A stretch of DNA of 36,194 nucleotides, from contig DASPOF010000104.1 in assembly GCA_035626155.1 (NCBI GenBank), positions 1-36,194 of the forward strand. Reading direction: 5' to 3'. This document shows positions 16,775-25,955 of this stretch, in pieces. The stretch is from DASPOF01 sp035626155 (GTDB lineage: Bacteria > Desulfobacterota > Binatia > Binatales > Binataceae). The position numbers and the translations under genes are program-made. The notes under the pieces were generated by a model. It was not told the origin of the DNA, ran no database searches, and saw only the letters and a program-made list of their open reading frames with translations. Within the stretch, counting starts at the first letter, position 1, and each line of letters opens with the position of its first letter.

Positions 16775-19270
16775 ATGCGCAGACCCATCGTAATCGCGGG
16801 AACGATTGTCGGTGCCCTGATTGTTGTAGTGGCCGCCCTACTGCTGTACGCCGCAGCGAATCTCAACACGATCATCGCGCAGAACCGGGATCTCCTTCTT
16901 GCGAAGTTCAGCTCATCGCTCGGCCGCCCCGTACAGGTCGCCAAAATTCAAGCCAGTATCGGTTTCGGAGTCTCGGCGGACATTTCGGGGCTCAAAATCG
17001 GAGATGATCCCTCATTCTCGGACCAGCCGTTCCTCCGTGCCTCGGACATCTATGCGAGGCTCGAGCTTTTTCCCCTCCTCGTGCGCCAGGTTCGGATTTC
17101 AAAGGTCGTGCTCCAGAATCCTGAAATCCGCGTAATCAGGAACGCTCGTGGCGTGCTCAATGTATCGACAATCGGGCGAACGGGGGGCGAACAGATGCCG
17201 CCGCGCCAGCAGGTGGCGCCGCCGGAACCAAGTGCCCCCAGCGCCGGCACTCCGATGGAGACGGTGCCCGCCCAGCGCGGCACGAGCGCAGGAATTCTCG
17301 GAGCGCTTCACGTGAGCGACTTCGCCGTCGAGCAGGGCAAAATCCTTTACGCTGAAGCGGATGCCGCCCCGATCAGGATCAATGCGTTCGACCTCGAGGT
17401 CAGCCACTTCGGCTTTACATCACCATTCGACCTGAAGCTGAGGCTTGCCGCTCTTGGCGACGACCAGAACGTCGACGTCTCCGGCCAAGTTGGGCCCCTG
17501 TCAGGCACCGGGGCACTCGACTTGCTTCAGACACCCTTCGATTTGCATCTGAAGCTGGGGCCGGTAGCGCTCGACGCGCTTCGAAAGGTCGCGATGGCGG
17601 GCAACGCGATCCCGGCGAAGCTCTCGATCACTGACCCCTTCTCGCTCGAAGCCGCTGCCAAGGGTAAGCCGACCGAACTCGCGCTTGATGTGTCATCCGA
17701 CCTGACCTCAAATGCGCTGGGCTTTGGCGACGCGTTCAACAAGCCAGCGAACCTCCCGCTCAAGATTTCGGCCCACGCAACTGTCGCTGGTCCGATTCTC
17801 ACGATAGACCCGGCTGAGGTGACGCTAAGCGATCTGCAATTGAAAGCCACCAAGGTAAGCCCGCTTGGCGGCTTCAGCGGCCGGATCGACACCAACCGGT
17901 TCGATTTGGGGTCGCTCGCCAAGGTACTTCCGGCGCTGGCGAGCTCCAACGTCACAGGCCAGGCCGAGATTCATACCGATGCCGAGTTTGTTGGCGGAAA
18001 GCTGACTGCCAATGGCATGGTCGCCCTCGCTCAAGTCGCGGTTTCGAGGCCGGGGCAGGCCACGCCGGTATTGTCCAATCTGGGGGGCGAGATCAAGCTC
18101 AATGGTACGGCCGCCGACGCGGGCCAACTGAAATTCGACCTTGGCTCCGGCCACGCAACTCTCGAGGGTCACGCGGAATCGGTTTATCCGCCCTCGATCA
18201 CGTACAAGTTCTCGACCGATTCGCTCAAGACCGGCGAGCTGGCCGCGGGCCGTCCCGCAGACGAGCAGCTTAGCCAGCTTATGGCGAGCGGGACGTTAAT
18301 CAGCCGTGACAATGGCCTGCATCTCGACTCGAAAGTGACCTCGCCAGCCGGCCGCCTGAACAATATCGACTACAACAAGCTCGATCTCACCTTGTCCCTG
18401 GAGGGGACGCGCGCGCGGGCGGAGGCGCTCAGGGTCGGGGTATTCGGCGGGACCGTGGTCGCGACCGCGGATACTCATCTTGAGCCCAAGTCGCCGTTTC
18501 GCGCCTCGGTCAGCTTCTCGGGCCTGGATTTGCAGCAGGCGATTCAGTCGCAGAACCCGAAGGCCGCGGGAACTGTGCGCGGATTTATCACTGGCCGCAT
18601 CACGGCGAACGGCGTGACCGGAAAATTCGACGAGATGAAACCGACCTTCGATGGAGACGGCCAGTTGCTTCTTCAGCGCGGCAAGCTCGTCGGTGTGAAC
18701 GTGGTCGCTGATTCGTTGCGGAAGGTCCAAAACGTGCCCGGAATCGGTAACCTGATGCCCGATGCCGTCGTCCGCAACCATCCCGAACTGTTCCAGAACC
18801 ACGATACCGACATCGACTCGATGACTCTGACTTTCGTTTTGAAGGGGCCGCGCATTACCTCGCACGACATCTCGGTCAAGAGCGTCGATTATGCAATGCA
18901 GGGCGACGGATGGTTCGACATGGACAAGAACATCAATCTCGCGGCGCGAATTCAGCTATCCAAGCAGTTGAGCGGCGAGCTCGTCCAGCAGAAGAAAAAT
19001 ATCGTGTATGTGACCAATAATGACGGGCAGGTCGATTTTCCGCTTCACATTTCTGGAGCTTTGCCCAAGCCGCTCGTGGTACCGGATGCGGCCGAGATAG
19101 CGCAGCGAGCCGGGACTCGCGCGCTTGAGGAGAAGGGCCAGAAGGCGATAGGCAAGCTTTTCGGCAAGAAGGGGCTCGGCGGACTTCTGGGAGGCGACTC
19201 CAACAGCGGAGCGCCCAGCGGCAAGCCGACGCCGAGCAATCCTCTGGAGCAGCTCAAGAAACTGTTTTAG
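16775..19270 (+). CDS. AsmA-family envelope protein
   Basis: 831 residues with one N-terminal membrane anchor (about 5-28, IVIAGTIVGALIVVVAALLLYAAANL begins it) and a long periplasmic beta-rich body. The opening LGRPVQVAKIQASIGFGVSADISGLKIGDDPSF is the AsmA chorein-like start, and the C-terminal third (GLDLQQAIQ, GTVRGFITGRITANGVTG, RGKLVGVNVVADSLR) is the AsmA_2 domain. Such proteins are thought to carry lipids between inner and outer membranes. The last 60 residues are Gly/Lys-rich (KLFGKKGLGGLLGGD). Residues about 130-170 are a Pro/Gln-rich insert. It ends 15 bases from the convergent mutS2 gene. Confidence 0.9.
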   Translation: MRRPIVIAGTIVGALIVVVAALLLYAAANLNTIIAQNRDLLLAKFSSSLGRPVQVAKIQASIGFGVSADISGLKIGDDPSFSDQPFLRASDIYARLELFPLLVRQVRISKVVLQNPEIRVIRNARGVLNVSTIGRTGGEQMPPRQQVAPPEPSAPSAGTPMETVPAQRGTSAGILGALHVSDFAVEQGKILYAEADAAPIRINAFDLEVSHFGFTSPFDLKLRLAALGDDQNVDVSGQVGPLSGTGALDLLQTPFDLHLKLGPVALDALRKVAMAGNAIPAKLSITDPFSLEAAAKGKPTELALDVSSDLTSNALGFGDAFNKPANLPLKISAHATVAGPILTIDPAEVTLSDLQLKATKVSPLGGFSGRIDTNRFDLGSLAKVLPALASSNVTGQAEIHTDAEFVGGKLTANGMVALAQVAVSRPGQATPVLSNLGGEIKLNGTAADAGQLKFDLGSGHATLEGHAESVYPPSITYKFSTDSLKTGELAAGRPADEQLSQLMASGTLISRDNGLHLDSKVTSPAGRLNNIDYNKLDLTLSLEGTRARAEALRVGVFGGTVVATADTHLEPKSPFRASVSFSGLDLQQAIQSQNPKAAGTVRGFITGRITANGVTGKFDEMKPTFDGDGQLLLQRGKLVGVNVVADSLRKVQNVPGIGNLMPDAVVRNHPELFQNHDTDIDSMTLTFVLKGPRITSHDISVKSVDYAMQGDGWFDMDKNINLAARIQLSKQLSGELVQQKKNIVYVTNNDGQVDFPLHISGALPKPLVVPDAAEIAQRAGTRALEEKGQKAIGKLFGKKGLGGLLGGDSNSGAPSGKPTPSNPLEQLKKLF

Positions 19271-19285
19271 AGGCTTCGCCCGGGC

Positions 19286-21649
19286 TTACAGGTTCAACTC
19301 CACAATCGTGGCGCCCGCGCCCCCGTGATGGGGGTCCGCCTGCCGGAACGACGCGCAATATGGAGAAGTGTCCAGATACTCGCGGATCGCCTTCTTCAGC
19401 GCGCCCGAGCCGATCCCATGAACGATCCGGACTTCTGGCCGGCTTATGAGGAAGGCCTGGTCGAGAAATTCCTCCACCTTTCGGAGCGCATCGGCCGTTC
19501 GCATCCCGATCACGTTCAACTCGGCCTCGCCGGCAGCCTGCGCGCTGACGGTGACCGTCGGGGTTCGCGGCGCGGCGTGTGCCGGCCGCTCCTGACGAGC
19601 CGCCCGCCTTAATCGTTCTGGCGCGACCTCGATCTTCAGTCCGCCGCGCTTAATCACCGCGCGGCCGGGCTCGAGCACGACCAGCTCGCCGCGAATTTCT
19701 CCGAGTTCGACCTCATCGCCGGGCTTGAGCGGACCTTGCTCTGCCGCCCCCACGGCTTCGACCCGGGGCGCGGTCCGGTCGATCCACTCGTTTGCCTTGG
19801 CGATGAAAGCGGTCAGATGCGCGCGCGTCTTTGACTGCGCCTTTATTTCGTCGAGCAGCTTGGACCCTTCGCGCCGGAACTCCTCGATGATCGCCGCGGT
19901 CTCCGAGCGAAGCCGTTGCCGGTCGGCTTGCGCCTGTTCGAGCGCGCGCTGCTGCGCATCGCGCCCGGCGCGTTCCTGCCGCGCGAAGGTCTCCTCGCGC
20001 TCGCGCAGCCGGCTTGTCTGATCGTGAAGCCTGGTCCGCTCGGTTTCCAGCCGGCCGAGCGCCTGCTCGAGCTCGGCGCCGCCGGCGCCCATCGCAGCCG
20101 TCGCCTCGGTGATAATTTCCTCCGGAAGTCCGAGCCGCCGCGCGACCGCAAGGCCATAGCTCTGACCGATCGTGTGCGGCTTTAGCCGGTACAGAGGCGC
20201 GAGCCGGTCCGCGTCGAAATCCACCGCGGCCGCCTCGAAACCGGCCTTTGAGTAAGCGTGCAGCTTGACCGCGGTCGAGTGCGTCGCGATTGCGATCAGG
20301 CATCGCCGCCTCGCGAGGTGATTCATCAGGCCGATCGCCAGGGCCGCGCCCTCGGCCGGGTCGGTTCCCGCCCCGGGCTCATCGAGGATCACCAGCGCCG
20401 GTTCTTCAAGCGAACGGACGATCTCCGAGAGGTTCACGATATGGCCGGAAAAGCTCGACAGGTTCGCCTCGATCGATTGCTCATCGCCGATATCGGCAAA
20501 CACGCTGCGGAAAACAATCGCGCGGCTGCCCTGCTGCGCCGGAATCAGAATCCCGGCCTGCGCCATCAGAGAGATCAACCCGATCGTCTTCAGCGCGACG
20601 GTCTTGCCGCCGGTGTTCGGGCCCGAAATCACGATCCCGCGCTGGCCGGGTGCTATCCGGACGTCGATCGGCACCACCTCGCGGCCGCTGCTGAGCAGCA
20701 AGGGATGGCGCGCGGACGGAAACTCGAGCCCCTCATCGACGATTTCCGGTTCGACGCATCCCCATCGCTCGGCAAAAATTGCGCGCGCGTTCAGGGAATC
20801 GAGGGCGACCATCGCGTTGAAGGTAAGCCCCAGTTCCTCGGCGTACCCTCCGACCATGCCGGTGAGCCGGGCGAGGATTCGCCTTTCCTCCGCCTCGGCC
20901 TCCCGTTCGAGCATCATCACCCGGTTGTTCAGCTCGACCGCCCACATCGGCTCGACAAAGAGTGTCTCGCCCGAGACCGATCGGTCCTGCACGATGCCAT
21001 CGAGGCGCTCGGCATAATTCGGTTTGAGCGGCAGGACGAAACGCCGATTGCGGACGGTCACGAGGTAATCCGAGACGAATGCATCCATGCCCGATGCGTT
21101 GAGCGATCTAAGCAGGCGCGCCTCGAGGTCGGAGCGCTCGTCGCGAAGCCGGGTGCGAAGCCGCCTGAGTTCGTGGCTCGCATCGTCGAGCAGCCCGCCG
21201 TCGTCGTCCAGCGCCGAGAGCATCGCGTCCGCCAGCTCCTTCGGCGCAAGCAGGTTGTGGGTCAGCTCCGCCAGATGCGGCAGGCGCTCGACCCGCGAGC
21301 GCAGGAACGCGCCGACGGTGCGCGATCCGACCACGAAGTCGCGGATGCGGACCAGCGATGCGCCGTCGAGGACCGCGCCGGTGCGGGAGGCGGTCAGAAG
21401 CAGGTTGCGCTGGTCGGCGAACTCCTGCATTGGAAGAGAGCCTGCATGGGCCCTCAACTCCACCATCTCCGCGACCGCGCGCAGGCGCTCGCGCACCTCG
21501 GCGGCCTCAGTCGATGGCCGCAGCGCGTCGATCGCCTCGCGCCCGGACTCCGATGCGGCGTGCTCTCTGACGAGGTGCAGCACCTTGTCGAATTCGAGCG
21601 CTCTGAGGTCTCGTTCCCGCATAGACTTGGGGCGGGCTGCTTTGCGCAT
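19286..21649 (-). CDS. mutS2: MutS2 with C-terminal Smr domain
   Basis: 787 residues, full length. MutS2 proteins restrain homologous recombination and, in Bacillus, split collided ribosomes. Walker A GPNTGGKT is at 343-350, the signature DIGDEQSIEANLSSFSGH at 386-403 and Walker B LVILDEPGAGTDP at 419-431, followed by a long coiled coil (about 510-630). The Smr domain runs from about 710 with HGIGSGALK at 744-752. The usual nuclease motif LDxxG reads LNVIG here, so cleavage activity is uncertain. Start: ATG 21649 has GAGGCGG ahead; ATG 21622 would remove nine residues and gives the common MRERDLRALEFDKVL start. The 68-base gap to the carboxylase gene must hold both divergent promoters. Confidence 0.95.
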   Translation of the reverse strand: MRKAARPKSMRERDLRALEFDKVLHLVREHAASESGREAIDALRPSTEAAEVRERLRAVAEMVELRAHAGSLPMQEFADQRNLLLTASRTGAVLDGASLVRIRDFVVGSRTVGAFLRSRVERLPHLAELTHNLLAPKELADAMLSALDDDGGLLDDASHELRRLRTRLRDERSDLEARLLRSLNASGMDAFVSDYLVTVRNRRFVLPLKPNYAERLDGIVQDRSVSGETLFVEPMWAVELNNRVMMLEREAEAEERRILARLTGMVGGYAEELGLTFNAMVALDSLNARAIFAERWGCVEPEIVDEGLEFPSARHPLLLSSGREVVPIDVRIAPGQRGIVISGPNTGGKTVALKTIGLISLMAQAGILIPAQQGSRAIVFRSVFADIGDEQSIEANLSSFSGHIVNLSEIVRSLEEPALVILDEPGAGTDPAEGAALAIGLMNHLARRRCLIAIATHSTAVKLHAYSKAGFEAAAVDFDADRLAPLYRLKPHTIGQSYGLAVARRLGLPEEIITEATAAMGAGGAELEQALGRLETERTRLHDQTSRLREREETFARQERAGRDAQQRALEQAQADRQRLRSETAAIIEEFRREGSKLLDEIKAQSKTRAHLTAFIAKANEWIDRTAPRVEAVGAAEQGPLKPGDEVELGEIRGELVVLEPGRAVIKRGGLKIEVAPERLRRAARQERPAHAAPRTPTVTVSAQAAGEAELNVIGMRTADALRKVEEFLDQAFLISRPEVRIVHGIGSGALKKAIREYLDTSPYCASFRQADPHHGGAGATIVELNL

Positions 21650-21717
21650 CGGCCCGCCTCAATGGCTAATATCTAGCCCATCCAACCCGCTCAGGCATCA
21701 AGGGCAAGGGGAAATCG

Positions 21718-23331
21718 ATGGAACGGATCGAATCGCGAATCAAACCGGCATCGGATGAGTTTCGGCGCAACCGCGAGGTGCTCGAGGCGCAAGTCAGCAA
21801 GCTTCGCTCCGAGATCGCACGAATCCGCCAGGGCGGACCCGAGCACGCGCGCAAGCGCCACGTCGAGCGGGGCAAGCTGGTCGCGCGCGATCGCGTCCGC
21901 AAGCTGCTCGACCCGGGCAGTCCCTTCCTCGAATTGTCGGCGCTCGCGGCGTACGGGATGTACGATGACGAGGCGCCCGCCGCGGGCATCATCACCGGCA
22001 TCGGGCGCATCCAGGGCCGCGAGGCGATGGTGATCGCCAACGACGCGACGGTGAAAGGTGGCACCTACTACCCGATCACGGTCAAGAAGCATCTGCGGGC
22101 GCAGGAGATCGCGATGGAGAATCGGCTTGCGTGCGTGTACCTGGTCGATTCGGGCGGCGCGTTCCTGCCGCTTCAGGCCGACGTGTTTCCCGACCGCGAC
22201 CATTTCGGGCGGATTTTTTACAACCAGGCGCGGATGTCCGCGATGGGAATCGCGCAAGTCGCGGTGGTGATGGGATCGTGCACCGCGGGCGGCGCCTATG
22301 TGCCGGCGATGTGCGATGAGAACATCATCGTGCGTAATCAGGGGACGATCTTCCTTGCCGGGCCGCCGCTCGTGCGCGCCGCGACTGGGGAGCAGGTCAG
22401 CGCCGAAGATCTCGGCGGCGGAGACGTGCATACGCGGCTTTCCGGCGTGAGCGATCATCTGGCCGACGATGATGAGCATGCGCTCCAGATTGCGCGGTCG
22501 ATTTTCGAGAACCTCGGGCCGCGCCAGTCCTCTGAGGCCTCGCCGCCGGACACGCCCGAGGATCCGTATTACGATCCTGCCGAGCTGTACGGGATCATCC
22601 CGCCCGATACCCGCCAGCCCTACGATGTCCGCGAGGTGATCGCGCGAATCGTGGACGGCAGCCGGATGCACGAGTTCAAGCCCCGCTATGGGACCACGGT
22701 GGCGACCGGGTTCGTGCGGATCTACGGATACCAGGTGGGGATCGTCGCCAACACCGGCGTTCTGTTCAGCGAGTCCGCGCTCAAAGCCACGCATTTCATC
22801 GAGCTGTGCTGCACGCGCCGCATCCCGCTGCTCTTCCTTCAGAACATCACCGGCTTCATCGTGGGCAAGCGCTACGAGCAGGGTGGGATCGCAAAGGACG
22901 GCGCGAAGATGGTGAATGCGGTCGCGAACGCGCAGGTGGCGAAATTCACCGTGATAATCGGCGCATCGAACGGCGCAGGCAATTATGGCATGTGCGGGCG
23001 CGCCTACGGTCCGCGTCTCCTGTTCATGTGGCCCAACGCCAGGATTTCCGTGATGGGCGGCGAGCAGGCCGCCAATACTCTGCTCACGGTCAAGCTCGAT
23101 CAGCTAAGCCGCGAGGGCAAGAGCATGAGCGATGAGGAGCAGCGGGAATTCACCCGCCCGACGCTCGAGAAGTACGATGCCGAGTCGAATTGCTACTATT
23201 CGAGCGCGCGCCTGTGGGACGACGGCGTGATCGACCCGGTCGAGACGCGCGCGGCGCTCGCGCTGGGAATCGCGGCGTCGATGAATGCGCCAACCCCGCC
23301 GGCGCAGGGCTTCGGAGTGTTCAGGATGTGA
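21718..23331 (+). CDS. acyl-CoA carboxylase carboxyltransferase (beta) subunit, MCC-like
   Basis: 537 residues with two crotonase-like halves; moves the carboxyl group from carboxybiotin to an acyl-CoA. The N-terminus with HVERGKLVARDRVRKLLDPGSPFLELS, the GGTYYPITVKKHLRAQEIA segment and VDSGGAFLPLQADVFPD are typical of methylcrotonyl-CoA carboxylase beta, with TGFIVGKRYEQGGIAKDG in the second half. A good AAGGGGA Shine-Dalgarno lies upstream of ATG 21718. The biotin carboxylase/BCCP subunit is not adjacent, so the substrate call (methylcrotonyl, geranyl or another branched acyl-CoA) rests on sequence resemblance only. Leucine or isoprenoid breakdown is the likeliest setting. Confidence 0.88.
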   Translation: MERIESRIKPASDEFRRNREVLEAQVSKLRSEIARIRQGGPEHARKRHVERGKLVARDRVRKLLDPGSPFLELSALAAYGMYDDEAPAAGIITGIGRIQGREAMVIANDATVKGGTYYPITVKKHLRAQEIAMENRLACVYLVDSGGAFLPLQADVFPDRDHFGRIFYNQARMSAMGIAQVAVVMGSCTAGGAYVPAMCDENIIVRNQGTIFLAGPPLVRAATGEQVSAEDLGGGDVHTRLSGVSDHLADDDEHALQIARSIFENLGPRQSSEASPPDTPEDPYYDPAELYGIIPPDTRQPYDVREVIARIVDGSRMHEFKPRYGTTVATGFVRIYGYQVGIVANTGVLFSESALKATHFIELCCTRRIPLLFLQNITGFIVGKRYEQGGIAKDGAKMVNAVANAQVAKFTVIIGASNGAGNYGMCGRAYGPRLLFMWPNARISVMGGEQAANTLLTVKLDQLSREGKSMSDEEQREFTRPTLEKYDAESNCYYSSARLWDDGVIDPVETRAALALGIAASMNAPTPPAQGFGVFRM

Positions 23332-23491
23332 TGCTCCCGCGGCCGCCTCGACGCCCGACGGGGCATCGACTTGACGCCTGGCCGCGCGGCGGATTTAGAA
23401 TCGCGCGATCGGGGATTGAATTCAAAGGCCGGGGTTGCGGGTGAATTTTGGTTGCACCACGCTTGGCGGGCGAGAAAAAGGGGAGACTATC

Positions 23492-23890
23492 TTGCGGCAG
23501 GCAATATTTGCACTGGTGTTGATCGCGTTGTGCGGGCTGGGCGCATGTTTCGAATGGAGCGAGAACGCGCAGGGGAACCTCACATCGGTCGGCCTGCCGG
23601 GGATACCAATCTGGAAATCCAAAGAAACCGGCACTTTGAATCCAACGGATTTTGGATTCACGCCCGAAGAAGCATCGAAGTTTGGCGGGTTGGTTCTCGT
23701 CCAGCCGCCATCGCCTCCCTCCCAATCCTCTCGCTATCGCTTTTATCCGAAGGAGCAGAACCACTGCGAGGACGATCTCAAGAAGATGCTCGCTGACCGC
23801 GAGCAGCGCAACGCGGCCGGCCCGGAGCCTTACTGCACGGAGACTCCTCCCTCTCCGACCACCGCCCGCGGTCACGCCTTTATATTCTGA
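23492..23890 (+). CDS. small putative lipoprotein, function unknown
   Basis: 132 residues from TTG 23492, which has GGGGAG at 23480-23485, six bases ahead. The N-terminus (Leu/Met)RQAIFALVLIALCGLGAC is a lipoprotein signal with lipobox GLGAC. The mature part has no domain I recognise; it is short, contains Cys pairs (HCEDDL, PYCTE) and a Pro/Ser-rich tail. An earlier in-frame start at 23435 would place charged residues before the signal and is less likely. It is alone between the carboxylase gene and convergent fumC. Confidence 0.65.
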   Translation: MRQAIFALVLIALCGLGACFEWSENAQGNLTSVGLPGIPIWKSKETGTLNPTDFGFTPEEASKFGGLVLVQPPSPPSQSSRYRFYPKEQNHCEDDLKKMLADREQRNAAGPEPYCTETPPSPTTARGHAFIF

Positions 23891-23903
23891 AAGGCCGGCC
23901 GGC

Positions 23904-25322
23904 TCACTCCTCCGGGGCGAGCATTTTCTCGGCGCGCACCAGGCGGTCGAAGTCCTCGCCTGAAAGCAACCCCAGCTTGACGCACGCCTCGCGAAGCGTC
24001 GTGCGATCGGCGTGCGCCTTCTTGGCGACCTTCGCAGCGTTGTCATAGCCGATGTGCGGGCTGAGCGCGGTCACGAGCATCAGCGAATTGTGGACGTAGT
24101 GCGCGATTTGCTCCCGGTTCGCCTCGATCCCCTCCACGCAGTACTTCCTGAACGAATCGCACGAGTGCGCGAGCAGCATCGTCGAGTGCAGGAGGTTGTG
24201 GATGATGAGCGGCTTGAATACGTTGAGTTCGAAATTTCCCTGCGAGTCGGCGGCCGCGATCGCGAAATCGTTGGCGATCACCTGGATGCAGACCATCGTC
24301 ATCGCCTCGCTCTGCGTCGGATTGACCTTGCCCGGCATGATCGATGAGCCCGGCTCGTTCTCCGGCAGCAGCAGCTCGCCCAGGCCGCATCGCGGGCCCG
24401 AGCCCATCCAGCGGATGTCGTTGGCGATCTTCATCAACGAGCACGCGAGCGTCTTGAGCACCCCCGACGCCATCACCAGCGCATCGTGCGCCGCCAGCGC
24501 AGCAAACTTGTTCGGCGCCGACGTGAATGAAAGCCCGGTGTACGCCGCGATTTTCGCCGCCATCCGCAAAGCGAACTCGGGATGGGTGTTGAGCCCCGTG
24601 CCGACTGCGGTGCCGCCGATTGCGAGTTCGTACACGTCGGGCAGAGCCGCTTCGATGCGCTTGAGATCGTAGTCGAGCTGCGCGACGTATCCCGAGAACT
24701 CCTGCCCGAGCGTAAGCGGCACGGCATCCATCAGGTGAGTGCGGCCGATCTTGACAATCTCCGCAAACTCGGCAGACTTGGCCGCCAGCGAATCGCGGAG
24801 CTTGCGAAGCGCCGGGACCAGCTCGTGGACGAGTTGTTCGGCCGCCGCGATATGCATCGCCGTCGGGAAAGTGTCGTTGGATGACTGCGACATGTTCACA
24901 TCGTCGTTGGGATGGATGGGCTTCTTCGAGCCCATCGCGCCGCCAGCCAGCTCGATCGCGCGGTTCGAGATCACTTCGTTCGCGTTCATGTTGGTCTGAG
25001 TGCCGCTGCCGGTCTGCCAGATGCGCAGCGGAAAGTGCTCGTCGAGTTTTCCCGAGATCACTTCATCCGCGGCCTGGACGATCAGCCTGGCCTTCTCCGC
25101 CGGAAGTTTTCCGAGCTCCCGGTTCACCTCGGCGGCGGCCTTCTTCAGCACGCCGAAGGCCCGGATCACGGAGCGCGGCATGCGATCGAAGCCGATCGAA
25201 AAGTGGAGCAGCGAACGCTCGGTTTGCGCGCCCCAGTAGCGGTCGGCAGCGACCTGGATCGCTCCCATGCTGTCAGTTTCGGTCCGCGTCGGCCCGGTTT
25301 TCTTCTGTTCGATCGTGCTCAT
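23904..25322 (-). CDS. fumC: class II fumarate hydratase
   Basis: Iron-independent fumarase of the TCA cycle, 472 residues, cytoplasmic tetramer. The signature GSSIMPGKVNPTQ is at 325-337 (catalytic Ser in the SS loop), the catalytic His is His196 in IGRTHLMDA, and the C1 region is QTGSGTQTNMNANEVISNRA (103-122). Aspartase is related, but the DSMG and GSGTQTNMN context is the fumarase pattern. Start ATG 25322. It is divergent from the ferredoxin gene across 182 bases and convergent with the lipoprotein gene. Confidence 0.96.
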   Translation of the reverse strand: MSTIEQKKTGPTRTETDSMGAIQVAADRYWGAQTERSLLHFSIGFDRMPRSVIRAFGVLKKAAAEVNRELGKLPAEKARLIVQAADEVISGKLDEHFPLRIWQTGSGTQTNMNANEVISNRAIELAGGAMGSKKPIHPNDDVNMSQSSNDTFPTAMHIAAAEQLVHELVPALRKLRDSLAAKSAEFAEIVKIGRTHLMDAVPLTLGQEFSGYVAQLDYDLKRIEAALPDVYELAIGGTAVGTGLNTHPEFALRMAAKIAAYTGLSFTSAPNKFAALAAHDALVMASGVLKTLACSLMKIANDIRWMGSGPRCGLGELLLPENEPGSSIMPGKVNPTQSEAMTMVCIQVIANDFAIAAADSQGNFELNVFKPLIIHNLLHSTMLLAHSCDSFRKYCVEGIEANREQIAHYVHNSLMLVTALSPHIGYDNAAKVAKKAHADRTTLREACVKLGLLSGEDFDRLVRAEKMLAPEE

Positions 25323-25504
25323 CTGAACTCTTCCTTCCGGCCTGCTCGCATCTCAGCCCGGTGCGATGCAGCAGGCGGATGCGCGGGCGCGGCTTGAATC
25401 CGGGCGCGCAACGCATCCGTATGCCATCGCGGCGGGCTTTTCTATGCCGCTTGGCCGATGTAATTTAGGGCGCAACCTTTTTCTATAGGAGATGGTGATC
25501 TGCT

Positions 25505-25864
25505 ATGCCTTGGACCATAACTCGACTCTGCATTGATTGTGTCGACACCGGATGCGTCAGCGTTTGTCCGGTCGATTGCATCTACGAATATGTCGGTGCC
25601 GACAAGCAGAAGTTCCCCAATCAGTTGTACATACATCCCGACGAATGCATCGATTGCGGCGCCTGCGAGCCGGAATGCCCGTGGGAGGCAATATTCGAGG
25701 AGCCCGCGGTGCCCGACGTTTTCAAGGACGACATCGCTCTGAACCATGCGATAGTGGAGATTATCGACCAGTTCAAGGTGAAGACCTTCAGGCAAACCGA
25801 GCATCCGACGCCTGAGCAGGTGGCCGAGAACAAGAAGAAGTGGGGATTCGTCTCCAGCACCTGA
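25505..25864 (+). CDS. fdxA: 7Fe ferredoxin, FdI (FdxA) type
   Basis: 119 residues. Cysteines at 9, 12, 17, 21, 25, 48, 51, 54 and 58 match the Azotobacter FdI arrangement: by homology Cys9, 17 and 58 hold a [3Fe-4S] cluster and Cys21, 48, 51 and 54 a [4Fe-4S] cluster, with 12 and 25 free. The motif HPDECIDCGACEPECP (44-59) is diagnostic. A C-terminal tail of about 55 residues is helical, as in FdI. A GGTGAT Shine-Dalgarno lies five bases before ATG 25505; CTATAG at about 25484-25489 may be a -10 element. A cytoplasmic low-potential electron carrier; no obvious partner gene is adjacent. Confidence 0.93.
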   Translation: MPWTITRLCIDCVDTGCVSVCPVDCIYEYVGADKQKFPNQLYIHPDECIDCGACEPECPWEAIFEEPAVPDVFKDDIALNHAIVEIIDQFKVKTFRQTEHPTPEQVAENKKKWGFVSST

Positions 25865-25886
25865 CGGTTGCATCTTTCCAGCTCGG

Positions 25887-25916
25887 GGGCCGGGGCAGCA
25901 TCGATACCGCCGGCCC
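25887..25916 (+). terminator. weak intrinsic-terminator-like hairpin after fdxA
   Basis: GGGCCGG pairs with CCGGCCC across a 16-base loop, followed by TCCTTTC, a poor T-tract. It sits between the convergent ferredoxin and jag genes and may slow transcription from the ferredoxin side. Confidence 0.45.
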
Positions 25917-25955
25917 TCCTTTCGACCGGATGGGACGGCCCGATCGGGGCCGCGC

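Noticed and set aside
20258..21676. 472-codon plus-strand frame over mutS2
   Set aside because: Antisense shadow; mutS2 has intact Walker motifs and Smr domain in the other strand.
21691..22794. 367-codon minus-strand frame over the carboxylase gene
   Set aside because: Shadow of the carboxyltransferase gene; charged, low-information sequence.
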